A program made the translations under genes and the position numbers. Below are positions 28,120 to 36,550 of a stretch of 64,000 nt of DNA, one piece after another. The notes below the pieces were generated by a model, which was given only the letters and a program-made list of their open reading frames with translations, was not told the DNA's origin and made no database searches. Position 1 is the stretch's first letter, and each line of letters starts with the position of its first letter. Source of the DNA: Lentisphaerota bacterium (GTDB taxonomy: Bacteria > Verrucomicrobiota > Kiritimatiellia > UBA8416 > JAIOPI01). The stretch is taken from assembly GCA_021413965.1 (NCBI GenBank), contig JAIOPI010000040.1:62001-126000 (forward strand). The letters are read 5' to 3'.

Positions 28120-29541
28120 ATGTCGAATCCGGTGATCATTCAGGGCGGCATGGGTGTTGGCGTCTCCCACTGGGGGCTCGCCCGTGCAGTCTCCATGGCC
28201 GGCCAGTTGGGCGTCGTGTCCGGTACCGGACTCGACGTTATTCTCGCGCGCCGTCTGCAGTCCGGCGATCCCGGCGGACACATGCGCCGCGCCATCGATC
28301 ACTTCCCGTTCCCCGCGGTCGCCGCCCGGGTGTGGGAGCGCTACTTCGTCGAGGGCGGCATTGGGGCCGGCCAGACGTATCGCGGCGTTCCCATGCACGC
28401 GCTGCGCACGGCGAAGGCCGTTGTCGAGCTCACCGCTCTGGCGAATTTTGTGGAAGTCTACCTGGCGCGGGAAGGGCACGCCGGCCCGGTCGGTATCAAC
28501 TATCTCGAGAAGATCCAGCTGCCCACCTTGCCTTCGGTCCTCGGCGCCATGCTGGCGGGGGTCGACTATGTGCTGATGGGCGCGGGGATCCCGATGGCGA
28601 TTCCCGGCGCGCTGGACCGCTTTGCCGCGTGGCAGTCCGCCGGCATTCCGATCACGGTCGCGGGCGCGCAACCAGGCGAAACCTATCTCAGCACGCTGGA
28701 TCCCGCGGAAATGGATCCGGCGCCCCGCACCCTCAAGCGTCCCCAGTTCCTTGCCATCATTTCCTCGGCCACGCTCGCCATTGCCATGTCGCGCAAGGCC
28801 AGCGGTCGCGTCGATGGATTCGTCGTGGAAGGCGCCTCGGCCGGCGGCCACAATGCCCCGCCGCGCGGCCCGCTCCAGCTGACCGACCGTGGCGAGCCAC
28901 GCTACGGGCCGCGCGATCTCCCCGATCTGGAGAAGATTCGCGAACTCGGCCTGCCTTTCTGGCTGGCCGGCTCGTTTGCCGATCCCGAGAAGCTCGCCGA
29001 AGCCCGCCAGGCTGGTGCCGCCGGCGTGCAGGTCGGAACGGCCTTCGCCTTTTGCGAGGAGTCCGGCCTCGAAGCCGACCTCAAGCGGCGCGTGCTGGAC
29101 GCTGGCCGCCAAGGCAGGCTCGACGTCTTCACCGACCCGCGCGCCTCACCCACGGGCTTCCCGCTCAAGGTGCTGGCCCTGCCCGGTACGCTGTCCGAGC
29201 CCGACGTCTATGCCCGCCGGCCGCGCCTGTGCGACCTCGGCTACTTGCGCCACGCCTACCGCCTGCCGGACGGCACGCTTGGCTACCGGTGTCCCAGCGA
29301 GCCGGAGTCGGCCTATGTCCGCAAAGGCGGCGATCCGGCCGATATGCCGGGCCGCAAGTGCGTCTGCAACGGGCTGGTGGCGACCGTGGGTCTGCCGCAA
29401 ATCCGTCCGGACGGCTACCAGGAGGCGCCGCTCATCACCGCGGGCGATGACGTCGCGCGCATCGATCGCTTCCTGAAACCTGGGGCAACGTCCTATCACG
29501 CCGCGGATGTGATCCAGTATCTGCTGGGGCCCGCGAGCTGA
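28120..29541 (+). CDS. Nitronate monooxygenase family flavoprotein
   Basis: 473 residues from ATG 28120, where homology starts (NPVIIQGGMGVGVSHWGLAR); longer in-frame starts at 28048 and 28090 are less likely. The FMN TIM-barrel signatures include GVDYVLMGAGIP, VEGASAGGHNAPP with the catalytic-type His, and AGAAGVQVGTAFAFCEES. The family includes nitronate monooxygenase, FabK and PUFA-synthase enoyl reductases. The C-terminal region has RKCVCNGLVATVG, a Cys pair typical of the longer 2-nitropropane-dioxygenase-like subgroup. The substrate is not predictable. Confidence 0.78.
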   Translation: MSNPVIIQGGMGVGVSHWGLARAVSMAGQLGVVSGTGLDVILARRLQSGDPGGHMRRAIDHFPFPAVAARVWERYFVEGGIGAGQTYRGVPMHALRTAKAVVELTALANFVEVYLAREGHAGPVGINYLEKIQLPTLPSVLGAMLAGVDYVLMGAGIPMAIPGALDRFAAWQSAGIPITVAGAQPGETYLSTLDPAEMDPAPRTLKRPQFLAIISSATLAIAMSRKASGRVDGFVVEGASAGGHNAPPRGPLQLTDRGEPRYGPRDLPDLEKIRELGLPFWLAGSFADPEKLAEARQAGAAGVQVGTAFAFCEESGLEADLKRRVLDAGRQGRLDVFTDPRASPTGFPLKVLALPGTLSEPDVYARRPRLCDLGYLRHAYRLPDGTLGYRCPSEPESAYVRKGGDPADMPGRKCVCNGLVATVGLPQIRPDGYQEAPLITAGDDVARIDRFLKPGATSYHAADVIQYLLGPAS

Positions 29542-29579
29542 CGGTCACCGCGGGGGGGCAGGCGCCGCCTCAGATCAAC

Positions 29580-29984
29580 ATGTCTGCAAGAGCCATCATC
29601 TGTATCGCCGCCATCCTGGGAGGACTGGCTGTCATCACGGGCGCCTTTGGCGCGCATGCGCTCAAGGAACGGCTGGACCCCGCCGCCCTGGTCAGTTTTG
29701 AGACCGCCGTGCGCTACCAGTTCTACCATGCGCTGGTTCTGTTGGTGGTTGGCCTCTGGCTCCACGTGGCGCCCGTGCCCGGGCTGCGTCCGGCTGCCGC
29801 GTGCCTCCTGGCCGGCTCCGTCCTGTTCTCCGGCTCGATCTACCTCCTGTCCACCCGCACGCTGCTGCCGTTCGGGTCGCTGCGCTTTCTCGGCCCGGTG
29901 ACACCTCTCGGCGGACTTCTGTTTATTGCGGGCTGGATCCAACTGGCCCTGGCAGCCCTGCGCCTTCGCGGCGTCGTCAGTTGA
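29580..29984 (+). CDS. DUF423 family membrane protein
   Basis: 134 residues with four transmembrane segments. Signature GAFGAHALKERLD near residues 22-34, then YQFYHALVLLVVGLW, SGSIYLLS and TPLGGLLFIAGW. Small inner-membrane proteins of this family (YwdK-like) have no established role. It follows the nitronate-monooxygenase-like gene by 38 bases and is followed by a 102-base inverted-repeat element. Confidence 0.88.
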   Translation: MSARAIICIAAILGGLAVITGAFGAHALKERLDPAALVSFETAVRYQFYHALVLLVVGLWLHVAPVPGLRPAAACLLAGSVLFSGSIYLLSTRTLLPFGSLRFLGPVTPLGGLLFIAGWIQLALAALRLRGVVS

Positions 29985-30040
29985 GACGTCCCGGCGCGTT
30001 CAACCGGAGGCAGCAGCGGAACAGGCCCCAGGGAGTAAGG

Positions 30041-30142
30041 GGCTAGTTACGGGAGGGTGTTAACGGCGGAGACCGCCGTCTCCAAGCTCTGGAGCCGGCC
30101 GTCCCGGCCGGTTTCCGTCACCTCACCCTCCCGTAACTGGCC
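30041..30142. repeat. 102-bp element with 19-bp terminal inverted repeats
   Basis: Ends 30041-30059 (GGCTAGTTACGGGAGGGTG) and 30124-30142 are reverse complements with one mismatch. Inside is a second hairpin of the same type as the repeat at 17426. No coding capacity, so MITE-like or REP/BIME-like. It sits between DUF423 and the ResB operon. Confidence 0.75.
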
Positions 30143-30226
30143 ACTACGCCAGGAAACCGATTTTCATGGCAGCGGTGGCGTTAATAGGGCAAAATTCCGC
30201 GTTTTCGGGTGCCTGGGGAATTTCCT

Positions 30227-31411
30227 ATGAACGAACCAACCATGACCGCGCCGTCCACCGGAATCTTGTCGGGAATCGTGCGCCTGCTGGCGTCCTATGG
30301 CCTGTGCATCGTCTTGCTCTGCTTTCTGCTGCTTCTGACCTTGCTGGGCACGCTGGAGCAGGCTGAGGTCGGGCTGTTCGCGGCGCAGGAAAAGTACTTC
30401 AATTCCGCGTTCCTGATTCACCGGTTCTTCGACCTCGTGCCGGTACCGCTTCCCGGCGTCTACCTCCTGCTTGTCCTCCTGTTCGTGAATGTCACCCTGG
30501 GCAGCCTGCTGCGCCGCACCGTCAACCGGCGCTCCATTGGCATGCTCATCGCCCATGGCGGCATTCTCGTGCTGCTGATCGGCGGCTATGTGGCCTTCCA
30601 CTACTCCATGCACGGCTCGCTCCAGATGTACGAGAAGCAGTCCTCCGACGAATTCGAGAGCTACCAGGACTATGTCGTCGAAATCCGCCGCCTGGCCCCC
30701 GCGCCGTCGGAGCGCGCCTGGCTGATCCCGACCAAGACCCTCGAATCCATCGGATCGTCCGGCACGCGCACCTTCACCTCCGCCGACCTGCCGTTCGACG
30801 TCATCCTCTCGCAGTACCTCGTCAACTGCCGCCCCGTCCCCGGCGGCCAGCCGCCCGCCCTGCCGCCGCGCGATGGGGTCGCGCTGCAGCCGCTGGCCCG
30901 CGATCCCGAGGTCGAGCGCAATCTCGCCGGCGTCTACATTGATGTCGCCCCCAAGGCGGGCGGGTCCTCGCAGGGCAGCATCCTGTGGGGCATGGAGCGC
31001 GCCCCCTACACGTTCCAGGTGGGCGCGGAGCGCTGGTCGGCCACGCTGACCCACCGCAAATGGCGCCTGCCCTTCACCGTGTACCTCGACGACTTCACGG
31101 TTGAATGGCACCCCAACACGCGCATGCCGCGCGTCTACCGCAGCGACATCACGAAGATCGAAGGCGAGTCGCGCGAGGCCATCAAGATCAGCATGAACGC
31201 GCCGCTGCGCCACCGGGGCTACACGCTGTTCCAGGCCTCGTGGGGGCCGCAGAACGCCGCCCCAGGCACGCCGCTCTTCTCCGGCTTCGCCGTCGTGCAC
31301 AACCCGGCGGACAACTGGCCGCTGTACGCCTGCATCATCGTGAGCATCGGCATGCTCATCCATTTCCTTCAGAAACTGTATACCTATCTCAAGCGGAGGG
31401 CCGCGTCATGA
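30227..31411 (+). CDS. ResB-like cytochrome c biogenesis protein
   Basis: 394 residues from ATG 30227. Three N-terminal transmembrane segments (LLASYGLCIVLLCFLLLLTL, VYLLLVLLFVNVTLG, GMLIAHGGILVLLIGGYVAF) are followed by a large periplasmic domain and a C-terminal segment (YACIIVSIGMLIHFLQ). ISMNAPLRHRGYTLFQASW and AHGGILVLLIGG are typical of ResB/Ccs1. In system II it works with CcsA to move haem to the periplasmic side and attach it to apocytochrome c. Its stop overlaps the ccsA-like start (ATGA at 31408). Confidence 0.85.
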   Translation: MNEPTMTAPSTGILSGIVRLLASYGLCIVLLCFLLLLTLLGTLEQAEVGLFAAQEKYFNSAFLIHRFFDLVPVPLPGVYLLLVLLFVNVTLGSLLRRTVNRRSIGMLIAHGGILVLLIGGYVAFHYSMHGSLQMYEKQSSDEFESYQDYVVEIRRLAPAPSERAWLIPTKTLESIGSSGTRTFTSADLPFDVILSQYLVNCRPVPGGQPPALPPRDGVALQPLARDPEVERNLAGVYIDVAPKAGGSSQGSILWGMERAPYTFQVGAERWSATLTHRKWRLPFTVYLDDFTVEWHPNTRMPRVYRSDITKIEGESREAIKISMNAPLRHRGYTLFQASWGPQNAAPGTPLFSGFAVVHNPADNWPLYACIIVSIGMLIHFLQKLYTYLKRRAAS

Positions 31412-33405
31412 CACCAGCCTGGCTAAAGCGGGGCGGAGCGATTCTCGGGATCCTGCTGGCAACTACGGGCGTGGGCCGGGCCGCCGACGCAGGCGCCGCG
31501 CAGCCCCTGGTGGTCCGCCGCGTGGATCCCGCCGTGGTCGCCGCCTTTCAGCGCCTGCCCCTGCAGGATGGCGGCCGCATCAAGCCGCTCGATACCTACG
31601 CGCGCTTCGAACTTCTCAAGCTGCACGGCAAGCGCAGCATGCGGCTCGAGGTGGATGGCAAACCCCTGCGCCTGACCGCCACGGAGTGGCTGCTCACCAC
31701 GCTCATCTACCCGGAATGGGCGGTGCACTATCCCACCTTCAGCCTCGATAACTCGGATGTCATCACGGCCATCGGGCTGACGGCGCACGAGAAGAAGCGC
31801 GACCGCTACTCTTACGCCGAACTGTATCCCGCGCGGGCCAAGCTCTACGAACTCGCGCAGCAATACGGCGTCCTGGACGACAAGCAGCGCAGCGCGCACC
31901 AGGACATGATCGTCAACCTGGCCAACAACTTCAGCGATTTCGAGTACCTGATCCAGTTCATGGGCTTCGCCCGCAACACGGTCCTGCTGGACCCCGCCCA
32001 GTTCCCCACCCTGGTGTCGGTGCCCACCGAATTGCCGCTCAGTGAGTATTTGCGCCGCCTGCCCGAGGTGCGTGCCGTGGTCGCCAAGGCCGGTCCCGGA
32101 ACCGAGTCGCCCGCCCTGCGCGCCATGGCCAGCCAGGTACAGGGGGTGCGCCAGCAGATCGAGGGCGCCATGGTGCTCCATCTCATTCCGCCCGCGGACG
32201 CCAGCCAGGATGCCTGGCTCACGCCGGGCGATGTGCTGGCGGAGGCCTTTTCAAAGGGCGCCGCCTCAGTCCCCGAGTTTCTCTTCCTCGGCATGTTCGA
32301 AGATGTGGTTCTGGCCCGCGATAATCCGGCCGAGTTCAAGGGCGCCGCGGACGTGCTCGTCAACACCATGATCGCGCGCAGCCAGGCCCGCGGCGAATAC
32401 GGCAAGATCGGCCTCGAGGTCACACTCTACCGCGGCAACTATTTCTTCTGGAGCCTGTTCTGGTTCCTGCTCAGCTTCCTGCTGCTGGCCGTCTCCTGGC
32501 TCCAGACGAAGCCCCGTTCGCGCGCCGGTCGCGCCGGGCTGCTGGGCGTGCGCTGGTCCTCCTATGCCACGCTCGCCGCCGCCACGGCCCTGCTCGTCAT
32601 CGGCATCACCATGCGCTGCATCATCCGGGGCCGTCCACCCGTGACGACGCTCTACGAAACGATTCTCTTCATCACGGCCATCGCCGTGATCGTGACGATG
32701 CTCATGGAGTGGATCAACCGCCAGGGCATCGCCATTGCCCTCGCGCCCATCCTCGGCGTGATCGGCATGTTTCTCGCCAACAAGTACGAGATGAAGGAAG
32801 CCACGGACACGATGCCCAGCATGCAGGCCGTGCTGGATACGAACTTCTGGCTGTCGACCCACGTCACCTGCATCACCATCGGCTACGCCGCCGGGCTGCT
32901 CGCCGGCGCCATCGGGCACCTCTACCTGCTCGGGCGGGTCTTTCACCTCCGGCGCGGTGACGAGGACTTCTACGCCACCGTCGGGCGCATGGTTTACGGC
33001 GTGCTGTGCTTCGGCATCGTCTTCTCGTTCGTCGGCACCATGCTGGGCGGCATCTGGGCCAACTACAGCTGGGGTCGCTTCTGGGGCTGGGACCCCAAGG
33101 AGAACGGCGCGCTGATGATCGTGCTCTGGCAGTTGATCATCCTGCATGCCCGTCTGGGCGGCTACGTTCGCGATTTCGGCACCGCCGCGCTGGCCATCCT
33201 GGGCGGCTGTGTCGTGGCCTTCTCCTGGTGGGGCGTCAACCTGCTGGGCGTCGGCTTGCACAGCTACGGCTTCACCCGCGGGATCTGGGGATCACTCAGT
33301 CTATACTGGGGCATTGAAATCGCCGTGATCGTGCTCGCCCTCATCTGGCGCCTTGGCGAGCGCCGGGGGCAGGCCGCGCCGGGCGTGGCCAGCCAGCCGA
33401 GCTGA
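31408..33405 (+). CDS. ccsA: CcsA/CcmC-type cytochrome c synthase subunit
   Basis: 665 residues. A signal-like N-terminus leads to a large periplasmic region (to about 340) that is longer than in plain CcsA. A C-terminal multi-span part carries the WWD haem-handling motif (WGRFWGWDPKENGAL near residues 555-569) and conserved His residues (STHVTCITIGYAAG, GLHSYGF). With ResB it forms the system II haem lyase. Translationally coupled to ResB. Confidence 0.88.
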   Translation: MTPAWLKRGGAILGILLATTGVGRAADAGAAQPLVVRRVDPAVVAAFQRLPLQDGGRIKPLDTYARFELLKLHGKRSMRLEVDGKPLRLTATEWLLTTLIYPEWAVHYPTFSLDNSDVITAIGLTAHEKKRDRYSYAELYPARAKLYELAQQYGVLDDKQRSAHQDMIVNLANNFSDFEYLIQFMGFARNTVLLDPAQFPTLVSVPTELPLSEYLRRLPEVRAVVAKAGPGTESPALRAMASQVQGVRQQIEGAMVLHLIPPADASQDAWLTPGDVLAEAFSKGAASVPEFLFLGMFEDVVLARDNPAEFKGAADVLVNTMIARSQARGEYGKIGLEVTLYRGNYFFWSLFWFLLSFLLLAVSWLQTKPRSRAGRAGLLGVRWSSYATLAAATALLVIGITMRCIIRGRPPVTTLYETILFITAIAVIVTMLMEWINRQGIAIALAPILGVIGMFLANKYEMKEATDTMPSMQAVLDTNFWLSTHVTCITIGYAAGLLAGAIGHLYLLGRVFHLRRGDEDFYATVGRMVYGVLCFGIVFSFVGTMLGGIWANYSWGRFWGWDPKENGALMIVLWQLIILHARLGGYVRDFGTAALAILGGCVVAFSWWGVNLLGVGLHSYGFTRGIWGSLSLYWGIEIAVIVLALIWRLGERRGQAAPGVASQPS

Positions 33406-33424
33406 AGGTGAATTGCCGGCTGAT

Positions 33425-33475
33425 GAAGACCCACCCCGACCTGCGGCCACCCCGCCGCGGGAGGGGATCCCGCGC
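33425..33475. repeat. Second copy of the CCCACCCCG repeat, left half
   Basis: GAAGACCCACCCCGACCTGC, then a near match of the inner part up to GGGAGGGGATCC, mirrors the left half of the element at 13861. The right arm is lost or diverged. It lies between the ccsA stop and the siroheme gene. Confidence 0.65.
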
Positions 33476-33538
33476 GGGCGGCTCCGCCGGTCTGCTCCCT
33501 CGGGGAGCTCGCGCAGCGGCGGGGGCGGCTGGAATTCC

Positions 33539-34117
33539 ATGAGAACGTTCCCCATCAACATCACGCTCACCGGACTCAAGGTCCTGGTCGTGGGGGGCGG
33601 GGCCGTCGCCGCCGAAAAGCTGGAGAAGCTGATTCCGCATCGGCCACGCCTCACGCTGGTCAGCCCCCAACTGGCCCCGGTCACCGAGCGGCTCGTGCGC
33701 GAGCACGCCTTGACCTGGCTGCCGGAACCCTACGCCACCGCGCACATCGGCGATCACCGTCTCGTCTTTGCCGCCACCGATGACAACGCCGTCAACCGCC
33801 GCATCTACGAGGACACGCGCGGGCTGCCCGTGCTCGTCAACGCCGCGGACTTGCCGGCTTGCTGTGATTTCATCATGCCCGCGGTGGTGTCGGGCGAACA
33901 TTTCACCCTCGCCATCTCCACGGGCGGACTCGCCGCCGGCTATGCGCGCCAGTGGCGCGAACAACTGGAGGCCGCGGTGGCACAGGAAGACACCATCCTC
34001 GACTTGCTCGATCGCATCCGCACGCAGCTGAAGCGCAAGGTCGAGACGTTTCCCGCCCGCCGCGCACGGCTCTGGGAAATCCTGAAGGAATTGGAGCAAC
34101 TCGAACGCCGCGACTAA
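33539..34117 (+). CDS. Precorrin-2 dehydrogenase / sirohydrochlorin ferrochelatase
   Basis: 192 residues from ATG 33539. PINITLTGLKVLVVGGGAVA is the NAD-binding start of the Met8p/CysG N-terminal family. LVFAATDD, VLVNAADLPACCDFIMPAV and LAISTGGLAAGYA follow in the usual order. It oxidises precorrin-2 and may insert iron to give siroheme, the cofactor of the sulfite reductase at 15816. The methyltransferase half of CysG is absent. First of three close, co-directional genes (3-base gap to the next). Confidence 0.9.
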   Translation: MRTFPINITLTGLKVLVVGGGAVAAEKLEKLIPHRPRLTLVSPQLAPVTERLVREHALTWLPEPYATAHIGDHRLVFAATDDNAVNRRIYEDTRGLPVLVNAADLPACCDFIMPAVVSGEHFTLAISTGGLAAGYARQWREQLEAAVAQEDTILDLLDRIRTQLKRKVETFPARRARLWEILKELEQLERRD

Positions 34118-34120
34118 ACC

Positions 34121-34798
34121 ATGCATGCTCAACACCGTACCACCTTGACCGGACAACACACGACCACGGTCCTCGCGCGCGAGGACCTGACGCCGTCGGC
34201 CTACATCCTGCACCTGGATCGCCAGGGGCTGGACTTCATCCCCGGCCACTGCGTCGTGCTGGGGTGTGTCGGGAAGCGCGAGCAGCGCGAGTACTCCATC
34301 TTCAGCCCGACCACCGCCCCGGACCTGGCCGTGTTGATCAAGGAGGTTGAGCAGGGGCGCGTGTCCCATCAGCTGCGCCAGTGCAAGCCGGGCGAACCGG
34401 TGCTGATCGAGGGCCCGGTCGGATTCTTCACGCTCGACGATGTCGATATCCAGCGCGATCGCGTGCTGTTCGTGGCGAGTGGAACCGGCATCGCGCCGTT
34501 TCACTGCATGGTCGGCTCACGGCCCGGCATGGATTACCGCATCCTGCACGGCGTGCGCACGTCTGCGGAGGCCTATGGGCGGGCCACCTTCGACCCCGCG
34601 CGCCATGTGCTCTGTACGTCGCGCGAGGAGGGGGGCACGTTCAGCGGGCGGGTGACGGACTACCTGCGCGGACACCCCGTCGCCCCGGAGACCCGCTGCT
34701 TCCTGTGCGGCAACGTCCGCATGATCGACGAGGTCTACGACATCCTTGCCAACCAGGGGGTCCCCGCCGACAATATCCGGGCGGAAGTTTTCTTCTAA
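34121..34798 (+). CDS. Ferredoxin-NADP reductase-like flavoprotein
   Basis: 225 residues, smaller than typical FNR (about 250-300). FAD-binding REYSIFSP near residues 46-53, nucleotide-binding VASGTGIAPFH near 118-128, and C-terminal CGNVRMIDEVYDIL as in FNR, where CG.. contacts NADP. It moves electrons between NAD(P)H and a ferredoxin or flavodoxin. Neighbouring siroheme and MiaB-type genes both depend on reduced Fe-S or flavin donors, so it could serve the latter. Confidence 0.82.
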   Translation: MHAQHRTTLTGQHTTTVLAREDLTPSAYILHLDRQGLDFIPGHCVVLGCVGKREQREYSIFSPTTAPDLAVLIKEVEQGRVSHQLRQCKPGEPVLIEGPVGFFTLDDVDIQRDRVLFVASGTGIAPFHCMVGSRPGMDYRILHGVRTSAEAYGRATFDPARHVLCTSREEGGTFSGRVTDYLRGHPVAPETRCFLCGNVRMIDEVYDILANQGVPADNIRAEVFF

Positions 34799-34814
34799 GC
34801 TGTTTCGATTGGCC

Positions 34815-36275
34815 ATGAAATACCACCTCGTCATCCTTGGCTGCCAGATGAACCGCTCCGACAGCGAGCGCGTCCGGACGGTCATCGATCAGCTCGGCTA
34901 CCACTGGACGGACGTCGAGGAAGAGGCCGACCTGCTCGGCGTGGTGGCCTGTTCGGTGCGCCAGAAGGCCATCGACAAGGCTTATTCCCGCATCCACCGC
35001 TGGAACACGTGGAAGCAGGACCGCAACGTGCTGACGTTCGTCAGCGGCTGCATGCTGCCCGCGGACCGCAAGAAATTCCTCAAGCGTTTCGACTTCGTCT
35101 TCACCATGAACGAGCTGCCGCAGTTCCCCGACATGCTCCGCCAGTACGGCGTGGTCACGCCGCTCACCGTGGCGCCGGACCAGCTCGCCGGGACGGCTCG
35201 CCCCACCGCCGGCATGGCGACCGAGGGGGGGGCGAAGCCTCCGGCTGAGCCGTATCAGTCGGCCGCGGTCATCTCCGCGGCCGCGTTGACCCGCCCGCGC
35301 GCCGCCGCCAATCGGCCCGTGATGACCGGGCTCTGGCAGGTCGCGGCCTCCCCGACCTCGCCCTGCGAAGCATTCGTGCCGATCCAGAACGGCTGCGACA
35401 AATTCTGCACCTTCTGCGCGGTGCCCTACACGCGCGGGCGTGAAGTGTCCCGCCCCTCCGCGGATATTCTGCGCGAGGTCGCGCGCCTGCTGGAACAGGG
35501 CTTCCAGTCAATCACGCTGCTGGGCCAGAACGTGAACTCCTACGGGCGCGACAAGCCTGGCGCGGAAATGGATTTCGCCACGCTGCTGAATGCCGTCGGC
35601 GAGCTCGGCCGGCAATCCGGGCGGCGCGTCTGGACCTACTTCACCTCGCCGCATCCGCGCGACATGACGCCCGATGTCATCGACGCGGTGGTGCGCCACG
35701 CGAGCCTCGCGAAGCAGATCCACCTGCCGCTGCAGTCCGGCGACGACAAGGTGCTGCTGCGCATGAACCGCCAGCACTCGGTGGGGCAGTACCGTGCCAT
35801 CGTGGAGCTCATCCGCGCGCGGCTGCCCGAGGCCACGCTCTTCACCGACATCATCGTCGGCTTCAGCGGCGAGACCGAGGCGCAGTCCGAAAGCACGTGC
35901 CGGGTCATGGCGGAGATCGCCTTCAACATGGCATACGTGACAATGTACTCACCGCGCCCCGGCGCCGCCAGCTCGCGCTGGAAGGACACCGTTCCGCTCG
36001 ACGAAAAGCGGCGGCGGCTGCAGGCGATCAACGCCACGCTCCAGCAGGGCGCGCGCGCGGCGAACGAGCGCCTCGTCGGCCGCACGCTGCCCGTCCTCGT
36101 CACCGGCCGCGATCCCAAGCACGGCTGCCTCACCGGGCTCACCGAAGGCAAGATCAACGTGCGCATTGACCTCGACGACCCCGCTTGGATCGGGCAGTTC
36201 ATCGACACGACCATCACCGCCGCCGCCACCATGTCCCTCGCCGGCGAGCCCGCGCGGGCGACCGCCACCGCGTAG
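34815..36275 (+). CDS. MiaB-type tRNA methylthiotransferase
   Basis: 486 residues from ATG 34815. The N-terminal UPF0004 domain has the three auxiliary-cluster Cys (C10, C46, C79). The radical-SAM motif CDKFCTFC uses C194, C198 and C201. The C-terminal TRAM domain ends near the stop. It adds a methylthio group to tRNA, most likely ms2i6A37. Between domains (about 117-184) lies a 65-residue Ala/Pro/Thr-rich stretch, longer than in standard MiaB. The ACSVR motif replaces the usual NTCSVR. MiaB is favoured, with RimO/MtaB less likely. Confidence 0.85.
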   Translation: MKYHLVILGCQMNRSDSERVRTVIDQLGYHWTDVEEEADLLGVVACSVRQKAIDKAYSRIHRWNTWKQDRNVLTFVSGCMLPADRKKFLKRFDFVFTMNELPQFPDMLRQYGVVTPLTVAPDQLAGTARPTAGMATEGGAKPPAEPYQSAAVISAAALTRPRAAANRPVMTGLWQVAASPTSPCEAFVPIQNGCDKFCTFCAVPYTRGREVSRPSADILREVARLLEQGFQSITLLGQNVNSYGRDKPGAEMDFATLLNAVGELGRQSGRRVWTYFTSPHPRDMTPDVIDAVVRHASLAKQIHLPLQSGDDKVLLRMNRQHSVGQYRAIVELIRARLPEATLFTDIIVGFSGETEAQSESTCRVMAEIAFNMAYVTMYSPRPGAASSRWKDTVPLDEKRRRLQAINATLQQGARAANERLVGRTLPVLVTGRDPKHGCLTGLTEGKINVRIDLDDPAWIGQFIDTTITAAATMSLAGEPARATATA

Positions 36276-36370
36276 CGCGCCAGATCCTCGCGCCGCGTGC
36301 CGCCAGTCAACACCAGGATGCTTTTGAACCCGAGTTGAACGCCGCCCGGGATGTCGGTCTCCATCGCGCC
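36266..36370 (-). pseudogene. C-terminal fragment of a HAD-IIA (NagD-like) phosphatase
   Basis: Reading leftwards, the codons give METDIPGGVQLGFKSILVLT and then GGTRREDLARY. This is the strongly conserved C-terminal signature of NagD/HAD-IIA phosphatases (GDR-ETDI-G---G-K-ILVLTG). The remaining 200-odd residues are absent: the sequence upstream is a repeat element (36384-36523) and then prmC. It overlaps the last codons of the MiaB-type gene. A gene relic, probably left by deletion. Confidence 0.55.
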
Positions 36371-36383
36371 GTTTGGGAACTAA

Positions 36384-36523
36384 CCACGGAGGCCCAGAGA
36401 CGCGGAGCTTCGAGCGGGGAGGTGCGCGGCTCCTCCTCTGCCTCCTCCACCGCGAGCGCAACGGTTGGCTCGAAAGAGGACACGGGAGGACGGCCCTTGC
36501 TCCGTGTCTCAAGGCCTCCGTCG
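36384..36523. repeat. Inverted-repeat element CCACGGAGGCCCAGAGACGCGG
   Basis: Left end 36384-36408 and right end 36499-36523 match as reverse complements at 21 of 25 positions, enclosing 90 bases without a gene. The ACCACGGAGG-C-CAGAGAC pattern is a familiar intergenic repeat type. It abuts the HAD fragment and may have caused its truncation. Confidence 0.6.
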
Positions 36524-36550
36524 TGAATCCGAGGTTGTGCGGGGCGGCGC

